In this document: positions 17,563 through 26,578 of the stretch, piece by piece
Position numbering within the stretch: the stretch's first letter is position 1
Layout: each line of letters starts with the position of its first letter
Assembly: GCA_000230955.3 (NCBI GenBank)
Contig: CP007060.1
Coordinates: forward strand, 806,001-870,000
DNA length: 64,000 nucleotides
DNA from: Halobacterium sp. DL1
Lineage (GTDB): Archaea > Halobacteriota > Halobacteria > Halobacteriales > Halobacteriaceae
Direction of reading: 5' to 3'
Notes under the pieces: generated by a model
What the model saw: the letters and a program-made list of their open reading frames with translations, nothing else
Databases searched by the model: none
What the model was told of the DNA's origin: nothing
Program-made: the position numbers and the translations under genes

Positions 17563-17776
17563 TCTCTTGCAAAAAGCTACGCTAAAAAGCCGTCACGGCC
17601 CCCCTCGCGCCCTCTGGGCGCGGTGGTCGCCGCTTGGCCCGCTCGCGCACTTCGTTCGCTCGTGGTGAGTGTGCTCGTATCGGGTGTTCCGTCGTCGCAC
17701 CTCTCAAAATGACAGTTCATCTACTAAAATTGAGTCTCGGGAACGGCTTTTGTCGAGGCGTTCGTAGCCCACTTCG
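17563..17776. other. Non-coding stretch between lonB and the MFS gene
   Basis: No credible gene. It holds a GCGCCC-TCT-GGGCGC stem-loop near 17607 and several CGC-rich short repeats, then AT-richer DNA (AAAATGACAGTTCATCTAC around 17706) and a CTTTTG box about 30 bases before the MFS start, likely its promoter. Confidence 0.4.
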
Positions 17777-18997
17777 ATGCAGAGCAGTCGGCGCACCGTC
17801 TGGCGCTACTACGCCTACCTCGCGACGACGGCGTACGGGTTCTACCTCCCGGTCGGCCTGCTCTACCTCCAGTCGGAGTTCGGGTGGGCCGTCGTCGGCC
17901 TCACGCAGGGCGTCTTCGCGTTCGCGCTGCTGCTCGCCGAGATTCCGACCGGCTACCTCGGGGACCGCATCGGTCGGCGCGCCAGCCTCGCCGTGGGGAA
18001 CGCGCTGTCGGCGGGGGCGCTCGGCATCTTCGTCTTCCTCGACTCCCCGCTGGAGTACGTGTTACTGTACGCCGTCTGGGCGGTGGGATGGGCGTTCCGC
18101 TCGGGCACCGAGCAGGCGTGGCTGTACGAACTGCTCCAGTCCCGCGGGGACGACGACGAGTACGCGCGAGTCAGCGGCCGCGGAAGCACTGTAGTTCTGC
18201 TCGTGTCGGCCGTGACAGCCGCCGCGGCAGGCCTGCTCGTGACCTACGGCTGGGAGGTGCCGCTGCTCGCGAACGCCGCGCTCTCCGCGCTGGGCATTCC
18301 GGTCGTGCTGTCGCTGCCCGCCGTCTCCCCCGACGGCGACGCCCCCGCCGACGCGGACGTGTTCCGGGTCCGGGACGCGCTCCACACCCTCCGCCTGCAG
18401 GTCGGACGGCCGGAGGTTCGCTGGGTGGTCGCGTACGTCGCGCTGTTCCACGTGCTGTTCGCCGTGACACGACCCTACGAGTCACCAATCGCCGAGCAAG
18501 TCGGCGTCCCGGTGGCCGCCCTCGGTCTCCTGTTCGCCGGGTTCAAACTCGTCTCCGCTGGCGCGGCCTCGACCGCGGGCTGGTTCCGGGAGCACCTCGG
18601 TACCCGCCGCGTCTTCGTCCTGCTGATTCCCGTGTACGGGCTCGCCTACGCCAGCGTCGCGCTCCTGCCGGTGCTCGTTCTGCCGGTGTTCTTCCTCAAC
18701 CGGAGCGTCCAGAAGGTCGTGCGACCGCTCCGCGACCAGTACCTCAACGACCGACTGACCGACGTCGGCCGTGCGACGGTGCTGTCGGGCGCGTCGATGG
18801 TGCTCTCGCTGGCGTCGGGGACGGCGAACCTGGTTAGCGGCTCGCTGGTCGAACTGCTCGGCCCGTTCCGGTTCCTCGCGGCCGCGGGCGTGCTGCTCGC
18901 TGGACTCGGTGGACTGCTGTGGCTCGCCGTCTCGCCGGTCCGGACGAGCGAGGGGACGAGCGCGACTCCCACGGCCACCACGGCTGACGCGGACTGA
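17777..18997 (+). CDS. MFS transporter
   Basis: 406 residues, ATG start, about 12 hydrophobic segments. The MFS motif A is seen between the second and third helices (GYLGDRIGRRASLAVG). The N-terminal half includes AEIPTGYLGD, also typical of 12-helix drug or metabolite exporters; a shorter cytoplasmic loop (VSPDGDAPADADVFRVRDAL) separates the two six-helix halves. Substrate unknown. The closest downstream gene, a CPBP protease, is on the same strand after 39 bases. Confidence 0.88.
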   Translation: MQSSRRTVWRYYAYLATTAYGFYLPVGLLYLQSEFGWAVVGLTQGVFAFALLLAEIPTGYLGDRIGRRASLAVGNALSAGALGIFVFLDSPLEYVLLYAVWAVGWAFRSGTEQAWLYELLQSRGDDDEYARVSGRGSTVVLLVSAVTAAAAGLLVTYGWEVPLLANAALSALGIPVVLSLPAVSPDGDAPADADVFRVRDALHTLRLQVGRPEVRWVVAYVALFHVLFAVTRPYESPIAEQVGVPVAALGLLFAGFKLVSAGAASTAGWFREHLGTRRVFVLLIPVYGLAYASVALLPVLVLPVFFLNRSVQKVVRPLRDQYLNDRLTDVGRATVLSGASMVLSLASGTANLVSGSLVELLGPFRFLAAAGVLLAGLGGLLWLAVSPVRTSEGTSATPTATTADAD

Positions 18998-19036
18998 CCG
19001 CCAGTTTTCTGTCGGCGTCCCGCGTGGGTCGTCCCG

Positions 19037-19705
19037 ATGGAGACGTACTGGGTCTCGTTCGCGGTGGTCGCTCTCGCGCTGACCGCGGTCATCGTGGTGC
19101 TCACGAGACTGTCGGCGTCGCTGTTCGACGAGGACGCGACTGACCTCACGTCGACGGAACTGCTGGTGAACACGACCGCCTCCCAGGTCACGCTGGCGGC
19201 CATGCTGCTCGTCGCGGGGTGGCTGGCGGGGATTCCGACAGCGTCGCTCGGAATCGAATGGTCGCCGGAACTGCTGGCCGTCGGCGTCGCAGCGGGCCTC
19301 GCGTTCGCCGCCGGAAACGAGGCGCTGATGCGGGCGTTCGACGCCGTCGGACTGGGCTACGACGACTCGCTGCGGGACGCGCTCACGCCGACGACGCTCC
19401 CGGGCTGGCTGCTGTTGCTGTTCGTCGCGCTCCCCGTCGTCGCGGGCTTCGAGGAACTGCTGTTCCGCGGCGTGCTCGTTGGGGCGTTCTCCGCGGGATT
19501 CGGCCTCTCACCGTGGATTCTCGCGGTCGCCTCAAGCGTCGTATTCGGCGCGGCCCACACCGCACAGGGCTGGGTAGGCGTCTTCGTCACGACCCTCCTG
19601 GGGCTGGTGCTCGCCGCCGTCTACGTGAGCACGGGGAGCCTGCTCGTCGTGTTCGTCGCCCACTACGTCGTCAACGCCGTGGAGTTCACGGTCCACGCGC
19701 GCTGA
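19037..19705 (+). CDS. CPBP-family intramembrane glutamic endopeptidase
   Basis: 222 residues, ATG start, 6-7 transmembrane helices. All three family motifs are visible in order: EELLFRGVLVG (EExxxR), VVFGAAHTAQG (FxxxH) and FVAHYVVNAV (HxxxN). The family includes Rce1-like CAAX proteases and bacteriocin-immunity proteins; the Glu and His activate water inside the membrane. The substrate in haloarchaea is unknown; exosortase-like or prenylated targets are only suggestions. It ends one base from the stop of the convergent MGMT-like gene. Confidence 0.9.
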   Translation: METYWVSFAVVALALTAVIVVLTRLSASLFDEDATDLTSTELLVNTTASQVTLAAMLLVAGWLAGIPTASLGIEWSPELLAVGVAAGLAFAAGNEALMRAFDAVGLGYDDSLRDALTPTTLPGWLLLLFVALPVVAGFEELLFRGVLVGAFSAGFGLSPWILAVASSVVFGAAHTAQGWVGVFVTTLLGLVLAAVYVSTGSLLVVFVAHYVVNAVEFTVHAR

Positions 19706-19706
19706 C

Positions 19707-20171
19707 TCAGGATTCGAGTTCGCGCAGCCGCCGGGCGACTCGTTCGGGCGCGCCGCTGGGTGCGTTGCTGACGCGGTGGTCGGGGACGAACAGCGGAACC
19801 GGGTTCTCCGCGAGCGCTGTGCGCGCGAGTTGACGGTCAGCCTCGTCTTCCGGGTCGCGCTCGGCGACCATCGTCAGGAGCGTGTCGAGGGTGATTCGGT
19901 CGCCGTACGGGACGTTCCGCACGGCCTCGAGGACGGCGCGCTGGTCGGTCGGGACGGTGAGTCCGACCGCGACGTCGTCGAAGTCGTCCGCAGCGCCGTC
20001 GAGATAGGCGTCGACGCGGTCGAACAGCGGGTGGTCGTCGTTCGCGTCCTCGGGTGCGTCCTCCGGGAAGGAGACGCTGACGACGCGGTCGCCCGCGACG
20101 CCGAGCTGGAGGAAGCAGTCGAGGAGCGGCGATTCGTGCGCGTAGATGCCAGCCGCGGTCATGGTGGACAT
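19707..20171 (-). CDS. MGMT/Ogt-fold protein lacking the catalytic cysteine
   Basis: 154 residues from ATG 20171 (ATG 20162 is an alternative). [20 protein letters not shown] and [20 protein letters not shown] follow the O6-alkylguanine-DNA alkyltransferase C-terminal domain, with the Arg-finger helix and Asn hinge. The active site PCHRV, however, reads PDHRV: D131 occupies the methyl-accepting Cys position. It therefore cannot repair by self-alkylation and is best seen as an alkyltransferase-like DNA-binding protein, which in other organisms flags damage for excision repair. It is transcribed away from the trp operon. Confidence 0.82.
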   Translation of the reverse strand: MSTMTAAGIYAHESPLLDCFLQLGVAGDRVVSVSFPEDAPEDANDDHPLFDRVDAYLDGAADDFDDVAVGLTVPTDQRAVLEAVRNVPYGDRITLDTLLTMVAERDPEDEADRQLARTALAENPVPLFVPDHRVSNAPSGAPERVARRLRELES

Positions 20172-20210
20172 CTCGCCCCTCGCGTCCTTGTACGTTCGCC
20201 ACGCGACACA

Positions 20211-20227
20211 AGTCTTATGTACAGACT
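20211..20227 (+). promoter_or_regulatory. TATA region of trpCBA inside an inverted repeat
   Basis: AGTCT-TATGTAC-AGACT: perfect 5-base arms flank a TATA-like TTATGTA. The TATA centre is about 29 bases before the trpC ATG, so the transcript is probably leaderless. The overlap of arms and TATA is what a repressor operator would look like. Confidence 0.5.
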
Positions 20228-20246
20228 AGGCCATCAATGAACAACA

Positions 20247-21014
20247 ATGAACGAGACAGCGGAGTTGGCGCCCGCGGTGCGCTCCATCCTCGACGCCGCC
20301 CGGGAGCGCGACGCGCCCGACGGCCGTGTGTCCGTCGAGCCACGGTCGCTGCCGGACGCGTTCGCCGCCGCCGAGGCCGACGGCCGGGTCCCCACGATAG
20401 CCGAGGTGAAACCGACCAGTCCGACGACCGATGGCGAGCGGAACGGCGACCCGGCCGAACTGGCCAGCGAGATGGTCGACGGCGGTGCGGCCGCCATCTC
20501 CGTCCTCACCGAGCCGGAGCACTTCGGCGGGACGACCGAGGACCTGGTGGCCGTCCGCGAGGCCGTCGACGTGCCCGTCCTCCGGAAGGACTTCCTCCTC
20601 CACGAATCCCAACTCGACGCCGTCGAGGCGGACGTCGTCCTGCTCATCGCGCGGTTCCTCGGCGACGACCTGTCCGTGATGCTCGATGCGGCTCGCGAGC
20701 GCGGCTTCCAGGTGCTCGTGGAGGTACACGACCGGGCGGAGCTCGAACACGCAGTCGACGCGGGCGCGACGCTCGTCGGCGTCAACAACCGCGACCTCGC
20801 GGAACTCACCGTCGACCTCGGGACGTTCGAGCGGGTCGCACCGCACGCGCCCGACGACGTCACGGTAATCGCGGAGAGCGGTGTCGGCTCGCCCGCGGAC
20901 GTCCGCCGGATGCGCGAGGCGGGCGCCGACGGCCTGCTCGTCGGAAGCGCCATCATGGACGGGGCCGAAGCGGGGACCGTGACCGAGCAGACGCGACGCA
21001 TCGTGAACGCATGA
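20247..21014 (+). CDS. trpC: Indole-3-glycerol phosphate synthase
   Basis: 255 residues, ATG start. A TIM-barrel enzyme closing the indole ring from CdRP in tryptophan synthesis. Hallmarks: AEVKPTSPT (catalytic Lys; family consensus IAEhKxxSPS), [13 protein letters not shown] (second catalytic Lys), [18 protein letters not shown] and [10 protein letters not shown] followed by GLLVGSAIM, the phosphate-binding site. It begins the trpCBA operon; its TGA overlaps the trpB ATG (ATGA). An out-of-frame ATG at 20237 is not a gene start. Confidence 0.96.
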   Translation: MNETAELAPAVRSILDAARERDAPDGRVSVEPRSLPDAFAAAEADGRVPTIAEVKPTSPTTDGERNGDPAELASEMVDGGAAAISVLTEPEHFGGTTEDLVAVREAVDVPVLRKDFLLHESQLDAVEADVVLLIARFLGDDLSVMLDAARERGFQVLVEVHDRAELEHAVDAGATLVGVNNRDLAELTVDLGTFERVAPHAPDDVTVIAESGVGSPADVRRMREAGADGLLVGSAIMDGAEAGTVTEQTRRIVNA

Positions 21015-22303
21015 GCCGAGAACAACCACCGGAGGACGGACCCAGCGGGAAGTTCGGCGACTACGGCGGCCAGTACGTCCCCGAGGTGCTGATGCCCGCA
21101 GTCGAGGAACTCACGGACGCCTACGAGCGCTACGTGCTCGAAAACGAGGACGGCTTCGTCGACGACTTCCGGAGCCGAATCCACGAGTTCGGCGGCCGAC
21201 CGACGCCGCTGTCGTACGCGGAGAACCTCACGGAGCGCTACGGGTTCGACGTCTACCTCAAGCGCGAGGACCTCCTCCACGGCGGCGCGCACAAGCTGAA
21301 CAACGCGCTCGGACAGGTGCTGCTCGCGAAGTACATGGGCAAGGAGCGCATCGTCGCGGAGACGGGCGCCGGCCAGCACGGCACCGCGACCGCGATGGCC
21401 TGCGCGTACCTCGACATGCCCTGCGAGATATACATGGGCCGAACCGACGTGAACCGCCAGCGCCCGAACGTCTTCCGGATGCGCATCCACGACGCCGAGG
21501 TCAACCCCGTGGACGTCGGGTCGGGCACACTGAAGGAAGCCATCAACGAGACGATGCGGGACTGGGCGACGAACGCCGAGGACACCCACTACGTCATCGG
21601 GAGCGTCGTCGGCCCGCACCCGTTCCCCGCGATGGTGCGGGACTTCCAGTCGGTCGTCGGCGAGGAACTGCGCGTCCAGAGCCGCGACCAGCTCGGCGAA
21701 CTCCCAGAGGCCGTCATCGCGTGCGCGGGCGGCGGGTCGAACACGATGGGCGCGTTCGCGTCGTTCGTCGGGAGCGCCGAACTGGCGGGGGCACCGGAGG
21801 GAACCCAGGACCCTGCATCGGAAGTCGACCTGCTCGCCGTTGAAGCAGGCGGCTCCAGCCTCGCCGTGGACGCCGAAGCGGGCTACGCGCCGAACTCCGC
21901 GAGCCTCTCGACGGGCACGGAGGGCGTGCTTCACGGCGCGCGCACCAAACTCCTCCAGACCGACGAGGGACAGATCGTCGACTCGCACTCCGTCTCGGCG
22001 GGCCTGGACTACGCGGGCGTCGGCCCGGAACTCGCCCACCTCGTGGATACTGGCCGCGTGACGCCGGTCAACGTCGACGACGACGCGGCGCTCGCGGCGT
22101 TCCACCGCCTCTCCCGCGAGGAGGGCATCATCCCCGCGCTCGAGTCCAGCCACGCGGTCGCGTACCTCGAGGAGTACGAAGGCGACGGCCCGGTCGTCGT
22201 CAACGTCTCCGGGCGCGGCGACAAGGACCTCGACACGGTCATCGAGGAGTCGACGGCCCGCGACCTGGACGCCGCGCCGACCATGGAGGTGTTCGAGGAG
22301 TGA
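21011..22303 (+). CDS. trpB: Tryptophan synthase beta subunit
   Basis: 430 residues from ATG 21011, overlapping trpC by 4 bases. PLP-binding Lys is K95 in [26 protein letters not shown] holds the catalytic Glu region; AGGGSNTMG is the PLP phosphate loop; [14 protein letters not shown] is the C-terminal consensus. It condenses indole with serine. Length and motifs match the major TrpB1 type that partners with TrpA, encoded next with another 4-base overlap. A long open frame that runs from trpC into this gene is an artefact. Confidence 0.97.
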   Translation: MSREQPPEDGPSGKFGDYGGQYVPEVLMPAVEELTDAYERYVLENEDGFVDDFRSRIHEFGGRPTPLSYAENLTERYGFDVYLKREDLLHGGAHKLNNALGQVLLAKYMGKERIVAETGAGQHGTATAMACAYLDMPCEIYMGRTDVNRQRPNVFRMRIHDAEVNPVDVGSGTLKEAINETMRDWATNAEDTHYVIGSVVGPHPFPAMVRDFQSVVGEELRVQSRDQLGELPEAVIACAGGGSNTMGAFASFVGSAELAGAPEGTQDPASEVDLLAVEAGGSSLAVDAEAGYAPNSASLSTGTEGVLHGARTKLLQTDEGQIVDSHSVSAGLDYAGVGPELAHLVDTGRVTPVNVDDDAALAAFHRLSREEGIIPALESSHAVAYLEEYEGDGPVVVNVSGRGDKDLDTVIEESTARDLDAAPTMEVFEE

Positions 22304-23130
22304 CCCGCAGCGACCTCCAGGCGGCCTTCGACGACGGCCCCGCGTTGATCTCCTACATCGCCGCGGGCGACCCGAGTGCGGCGGCCAGCAAGGCGTACGT
22401 CGAGGCGCTCGTCGAGGGCGGCAGCGACGTCATCGAGCTCGGCCTCCCGTTCTCCGAACCGGTCGCGGAGGGCCAGACCATCCAGCAGGCCATCAAGCGC
22501 GCGCTCGACGCGGGAATGACCCCTCAGTCCTACCTCGACCTCGTGGCCGACCTGGACGTCGACGTGCCGGTCGTCTGCATGACGTACTACAACCTCATCT
22601 ACCAGTACGGCGACGAGCCCGGCCCCGAGGAGTTCGTCGCGGCCGCGGCCGAGGCGGGCATCTCGGGGTTCGTGGTGCCGGACCTCCCGGTCGACGAGTC
22701 CGGCCCGCTGTACGATGCCTGCCGCGAGCACGGGCTGGACCTGGTGTTCATCGTCGCGCCGACGACGACGCCCGAGCGACTCGACCGACTGCTCGACCGC
22801 ACGACAGGATTCGTCTACGTACAGGGGCGCCTCGGCACGACGGGCGCCCGCGACGAGATGAGCGACGACACACCTGCCTCCCTCGAACGCCTGCGCGACG
22901 CGGCCCTCCCGAAGGCCGTCGGGTTCGGCATCTCCTCGGGCGAGCAGGCCCGCGAGATCGTCGCCAGCGGGGCCGACGGCGTCATCGTCGGGAGCGCGTA
23001 CGTGGACATCGTAGCGGAGGGCGTAGAGAGCGACCGACCGACGGCCGAGGTGGCCGACCGCATCGCTGCGCTGGCCCGCGAACTGAAGGCGGGCGCCGTC
23101 GAAGCGGTGCCGGAACCGGAACGCAAATAG
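22300..23130 (+). CDS. trpA: Tryptophan synthase alpha subunit
   Basis: 276 residues from GTG 22300 (GTGA overlap with trpB). Catalytic Glu is in [20 protein letters not shown], the second acid in [14 protein letters not shown], and the active-site loop reads [27 protein letters not shown] and [11 protein letters not shown] bind the indole-glycerol phosphate. It splits indole-3-glycerol phosphate into indole and glyceraldehyde-3-phosphate and channels indole to TrpB. It is the last gene of the overlapping trp unit; ADH synthase follows after 24 bases on the same strand. Confidence 0.97.
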   Translation: MTRSDLQAAFDDGPALISYIAAGDPSAAASKAYVEALVEGGSDVIELGLPFSEPVAEGQTIQQAIKRALDAGMTPQSYLDLVADLDVDVPVVCMTYYNLIYQYGDEPGPEEFVAAAAEAGISGFVVPDLPVDESGPLYDACREHGLDLVFIVAPTTTPERLDRLLDRTTGFVYVQGRLGTTGARDEMSDDTPASLERLRDAALPKAVGFGISSGEQAREIVASGADGVIVGSAYVDIVAEGVESDRPTAEVADRIAALARELKAGAVEAVPEPERK

Positions 23131-23154
23131 CGGACCGTTTGCTACTCACTACCA

Positions 23155-23952
23155 ATGACAGCAGCAGGGAACACAGCGAGGCTAAATCGAATCGGTCGTG
23201 ACGGGCGTTTCGTCACGATTCCGATGGACCACGGGCTCACACTCGGCGCGGTAGACGGGCTCGTCGACATCGAATCGACCATCGACGCAGTGACGGAGGG
23301 CGGCGCGGACGCCGTCCTCACGCAGAAGGGCATCGCGCCGCGCGTCCACCCCAACAAGAACGACGCGGGCTACATCGTCCACCTCAACGGGTCGACGACC
23401 ATCGGCCCGGACGCCAACGACAAGCGCCTCACGGGCACCGTCGAGGAAGCCGTGCGCGCGGGCGCCGACGCTGTCTCTTTCCACATCAACGTCGGCAGCG
23501 AACACGAACCCGACCAGATCACGCAGCTCGCGGAGGTCTGCGACGACGCCGAACGACTCGGGATGCCCGTCCTCGCGATGGCGTACGCCCGCGGCCCGGG
23601 CGTCGACGAACACGACGCCGAGAACCTCGGCCACGCCGTCCGCCTCGCCGAGGAAGTGGGCGCGGACGTCGTGAAGACCGCCTACTCCGGCGACAGCGAG
23701 AGCTTCGAGCGCGTCGTCGAGTCGACCAGCAAACCCGTCATCATCGCGGGCGGCAGTCCGCAGGGCGACCGCGCGACGCTCCGCAACATCCGCGGTGCGA
23801 TGGACGCGGGCGGCGCGGGCGTCTCGATGGGTCGCACCGTCTTCCAGCACGAGGACCCCGGCGCGATGGCATGCGCCGTCGCCGCCGTCGTCCACGACGA
23901 CGCCACCCCCGAGGAGGCGCTCCGCGTCGCCGGCCTCCCGGTCGAAGCCTGA
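23155..23952 (+). CDS. aroA': 2-amino-3,7-dideoxy-D-threo-hept-6-ulosonate synthase (ADH synthase)
   Basis: 265 residues, ATG start. A class I aldolase-like TIM barrel with TIPMDHGLTLGA (D25) and the Schiff-base Lys K174 in ADVVKTAYSGD; FHINVGSEHE and AYARGPGVDE are characteristic. It is the first enzyme of the archaeal shikimate route, which makes 3-dehydroquinate from aspartate semialdehyde and a keto-sugar instead of DAHP. The partner enzyme, DHQ synthase II, is encoded 273 bases downstream. It lies 24 bases after trpA and may be co-transcribed. Confidence 0.93.
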   Translation: MTAAGNTARLNRIGRDGRFVTIPMDHGLTLGAVDGLVDIESTIDAVTEGGADAVLTQKGIAPRVHPNKNDAGYIVHLNGSTTIGPDANDKRLTGTVEEAVRAGADAVSFHINVGSEHEPDQITQLAEVCDDAERLGMPVLAMAYARGPGVDEHDAENLGHAVRLAEEVGADVVKTAYSGDSESFERVVESTSKPVIIAGGSPQGDRATLRNIRGAMDAGGAGVSMGRTVFQHEDPGAMACAVAAVVHDDATPEEALRVAGLPVEA

Positions 23953-23969
23953 GTCTTCTCCCCGTCTTC

Positions 23970-24167
23970 TCAGAGTCGCCGGTCGAGGAAATTCGCGAGA
24001 AGCGCGAGCGGTGACTCCCCGTCGGCGTTCGCCCCGAAGTGGCCGCTCCCGGCGAGTTCGTGGTACTCGAAGTCCGCGTTCTCGCCCGCCTCGTAGCCGC
24101 AGTCCAGCAGCGCGTCACGGAAGTTGCGTGCCTGCGAGACGGGCACCCGTGGGTCGTTCTCGCCGCG
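23970..24167 (-). pseudogene. C-terminal remnant of an S9 (prolyl oligopeptidase-like) peptidase
   Basis: The last 65 codons before a TGA at 23970-23972 read GENDPRVPVSQARNFRDALL, then a Glu-rich FEYHELAGSGHFG and LALLANFLDRRL. This is the end of the alpha/beta hydrolase domain of S9 peptidases, including the acidic residue loop (DPRVP) and the catalytic His region (GH). No start codon, serine nucleophile or propeller domain is present upstream; the frame runs into the aroB' region with a different, non-protein-like composition. It is a truncated relic antisense to the ADH synthase-DHQ synthase spacer. Confidence 0.6.
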
Positions 24168-24225
24168 TCTCGCAAGACCGGTCCCCTCCGGTACGTTGAA
24201 GGCCGCGTGCCGTCTCCTTCCGCCA

Positions 24226-25392
24226 ATGACACGGTCCGTCTGGCTGAAGGCCGACGACGCGGTCGGCGACTGGGAGACCCGGAAGCGACGCATCACCGCC
24301 GGACTGGAGGCCGGCGTGGACTGGGTGCTCGTCGACGAGGAGGACGTCGAGAAGGTCCGCGAACTCGGCGCCGTGAACGTCGCGGCGTTCCGGACGGACG
24401 ACGTGGACGTCATCGACGAGGCCGACCCGGACGAGGACGCGGAACCCGACGCGTGGGTCGTCGGGAAGGGCGGCGAGGGCGACGGCACCGTCGACCTCCC
24501 CGCGGACTTCTCGGGGAGCGCGGACCTCTCGGCCCTCCGGCGCGGGAACGCCGACGCGGGCTACGTCCACATCCTCGGCGAGGAGTACGAGTCGTTCGCG
24601 GAGGCCGCCGCCGAGGACGCCGAGTTCACCATCGTCGTGGGGAAGGACTGGACCATCATCCCGCTGGAGAACCTCATCGCGCGCATCGGCGGGGAGACGA
24701 CGCTCGTCGCGGGCGTCGAGTCGGCCGAGGAGGCCGAGACGGCATTCGAGACGCTGGACATCGGCGCGGACGCCGTCCTCCTCGACAGCGACGACCCGGA
24801 CGCCATCCGGCGCACCATCGCCGCTCGCGACGCCGCAGAGCGCGAGCAACTCGATATGTCGTGGGCGACGGTCACGACCGTCGAGGAGGCGGGGAGCGCG
24901 GACCGCGTCTGCGTCGACACCGGGAACCTCATGGAGGACAACGAGGGGATGCTCGTCGGGTCGATGTCTCGGGGCCTCTTCTTCGTCCACGCCGAGACGG
25001 CGGAGTCGCCCTACGTCGCCTCGCGCCCGTTCCGCGTGAACGCGGGCGCCGTCCACGCCTACGTCCGGACGCCCGATGGCGGCACGAAGTATCTCGCGGA
25101 ACTCACCAGCGGCGACGAGGTGCAGGTCGTCGACCGTGACGGTCACACCCGGACCGCGGTCGTCGGCCGCGCGAAGATAGAGAAGCGCCCTATGTTCCGC
25201 GTGGAGGTCGAGACGGAGGCCGGCGACCGCATCGAGACGCTGCTCCAGAACGCCGAGACGATCAAGGTGTCCACGCGGGAGGGTCGGACCGCCGTCACCG
25301 ACCTCGAAACGGGCGACGAACTGCTCGTCTACCTGGAGGAGGGTGGCCGGCACTTCGGCGAGGCCATTGAGGAGCGCATCATCGAACAGTAG
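24226..25392 (+). CDS. aroB': 3-dehydroquinate synthase II (archaeal type)
   Basis: 388 residues from ATG 24226 (MTRSVWLKADDAVGDWETRK). Family signatures include GKDWTIIPLENLIARI, ADRVCVDTGNLMEDNEGMLV, GSMSRGLFFVHAETAESPYV and ASRPFRVNAGAVHAYVRTPD, followed by a C-terminal beta-rich domain with AKIEKRPMFRVEVE. It converts the ADH synthase product to 3-dehydroquinate with NAD, oxidatively deaminating and cyclising it. The next step, AroD, is encoded 0.5 kb away on the other strand. Its TAG abuts the TAG of the convergent gene (TAGCTA). Confidence 0.94.
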   Translation: MTRSVWLKADDAVGDWETRKRRITAGLEAGVDWVLVDEEDVEKVRELGAVNVAAFRTDDVDVIDEADPDEDAEPDAWVVGKGGEGDGTVDLPADFSGSADLSALRRGNADAGYVHILGEEYESFAEAAAEDAEFTIVVGKDWTIIPLENLIARIGGETTLVAGVESAEEAETAFETLDIGADAVLLDSDDPDAIRRTIAARDAAEREQLDMSWATVTTVEEAGSADRVCVDTGNLMEDNEGMLVGSMSRGLFFVHAETAESPYVASRPFRVNAGAVHAYVRTPDGGTKYLAELTSGDEVQVVDRDGHTRTAVVGRAKIEKRPMFRVEVETEAGDRIETLLQNAETIKVSTREGRTAVTDLETGDELLVYLEEGGRHFGEAIEERIIEQ

Positions 25393-25836
25393 CTACGCCG
25401 CGTTCTCCTCGCTCTCCTCGTCGGCGTCCCGCTGGAATCGCATCGTACACCACGGACAGAAGTCGAGTTCCTGGTCGAGTTCGCCGCCGCAGCTCGGACA
25501 GTTCTCCGCCGCCTCATCACCACTCATCGCGTCGGCGGCCGCCTTCGCCGCGGCGTCGCGGACGGCGACGAGGTAGGCGTCGGCGACGTTCAGCGCGCGC
25601 ACGGCGAGCAGGCTCAGCGTCACCTCGGGGCCGAAACTCTTGCTCGCTTCGACCAGTCCCTGGATGCCCTGGGTGTCGAACGCTTCGATGGCCGACGGTG
25701 GGACGACGAGCACGGCGGTCGCGAGGGCGAGCGCGAACCAGGCGAGGGCACGCAGCCACCGCCGGAGGTAGACGTGTCCTAACCCGGGATAGACGAGGCC
25801 GAGCACGGCAGCGAGAACGCCACGTCGGTTGACCAC
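25393..25836 (-). CDS. Membrane protein with C-terminal zinc ribbon
   Basis: 147 residues from a GTG at 25836. Two hydrophobic helices near the N-terminus (VLAAVLGLVYPGLGHVYL with the GLGHxYxxR pattern, and ALAWFALALATAVLVVP), a helical middle, and a C-terminal zinc ribbon NCPSCGGELDQELDFCPWC. The PGLGHVYLRRW stretch is typical of small TM2-like or zinc-ribbon membrane proteins in haloarchaea. No function is established. Convergent with aroB' and downstream of aroD on the same strand. Confidence 0.8.
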   Translation of the reverse strand: MVNRRGVLAAVLGLVYPGLGHVYLRRWLRALAWFALALATAVLVVPPSAIEAFDTQGIQGLVEASKSFGPEVTLSLLAVRALNVADAYLVAVRDAAAKAAADAMSGDEAAENCPSCGGELDQELDFCPWCTMRFQRDADEESEENAA

Positions 25837-25878
25837 AGTTACCTCACCTCGGCACCCCGTACTCCTAAACCCACCGAA

Positions 25879-26544
25879 CTATCGGAGGTCCGCGACGAGT
25901 TCCCGGAGCGTCGCCGCGTCGTACTGCCCGGGCGCCGTCGCGTCCTCGGCATCGACGGGCGCGTAGCCGATGCTGGAGCCGTACAGTGGGGCGACTGCGC
26001 GGGTGTGGCGGCCCGCCTCGCCCATCGCCATCGTCGCGACGGTCATCCCCGCTGCGCTGTACTCGTGGGTCACGCGCAGCAGGTCGAGGGCGTCGCCGCG
26101 CTCCTCGGCGGTGACCGCGAGTTTCCCGACGTCGCCGAGCGAGCACGCCTCTCCGAGCGTCTCCGCGAGGTCCGAGAGGTCCGGCGTCCCCTCGAAGTCG
26201 TGGGCTGAGACGATGGTCGTCGTCTCCGTCGAGCGCGCCGCCGCGAGCGCCTCCGCGCCGTCGTCGGTGAGCGCGGCGAGCTCGATGTCGACTGCGTCAA
26301 CGCAGTCCATCCGCGAGGCCTCCGAGAGCGCGTCGATGCGCCCCGAATCCTCGGCCTCGCCGCCCTCCCACTCGGGGCGGTTGGTCGCGATGAGCGGGAG
26401 GTCGCCGTCGTAGTCGTCGAGCGCCTCGAGCGGGTCGCTCGCGAGGTCCATGCGGAACTCGACGGCGTCCGCGTGCTCGCGGGCCGCCGCCTCGTCTGCG
26501 AGGTCGGAGACGCTCGCCGCGAGCACGAAGTCACTGAAGTCCAT
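25879..26544 (-). CDS. aroD: 3-dehydroquinate dehydratase, type I
   Basis: 221 residues from ATG 26544. The type I TIM barrel is identified by [12 protein letters not shown] (first strand Glu/Arg), H115 in [11 protein letters not shown], the Schiff-base K141 in [11 protein letters not shown], and the C-terminal [12 protein letters not shown]. It dehydrates 3-dehydroquinate to 3-dehydroshikimate, the step after the adjacent aroB' product. So three shikimate steps plus three tryptophan steps lie in about 6 kb. Located just downstream of tfb on the same strand with a 34-base gap. Confidence 0.94.
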   Translation of the reverse strand: MDFSDFVLAASVSDLADEAAAREHADAVEFRMDLASDPLEALDDYDGDLPLIATNRPEWEGGEAEDSGRIDALSEASRMDCVDAVDIELAALTDDGAEALAAARSTETTTIVSAHDFEGTPDLSDLAETLGEACSLGDVGKLAVTAEERGDALDLLRVTHEYSAAGMTVATMAMGEAGRHTRAVAPLYGSSIGYAPVDAEDATAPGQYDAATLRELVADLR

Positions 26545-26578
26545 ACCGGAAAACTCGCGGCCAGCGGGAAAAACCTCT

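Noticed and set aside
15470-17572. A 700-codon minus-strand frame covering lonB
   Set aside because: Composition artefact of GC-rich third positions; lonB on the plus strand has complete catalytic motifs.
19037-19705. CPBP protease as a bacteriocin immunity or defence gene
   Set aside because: No toxin, processing peptide or transporter partner is adjacent; CPBP proteins are common singletons in haloarchaea.
20237-22303. Single 688-codon frame joining the trpC region and trpB
   Set aside because: Only its second part (from 21011) is TrpB; the first part is out of frame with the genuine trpC. Not a fusion protein.
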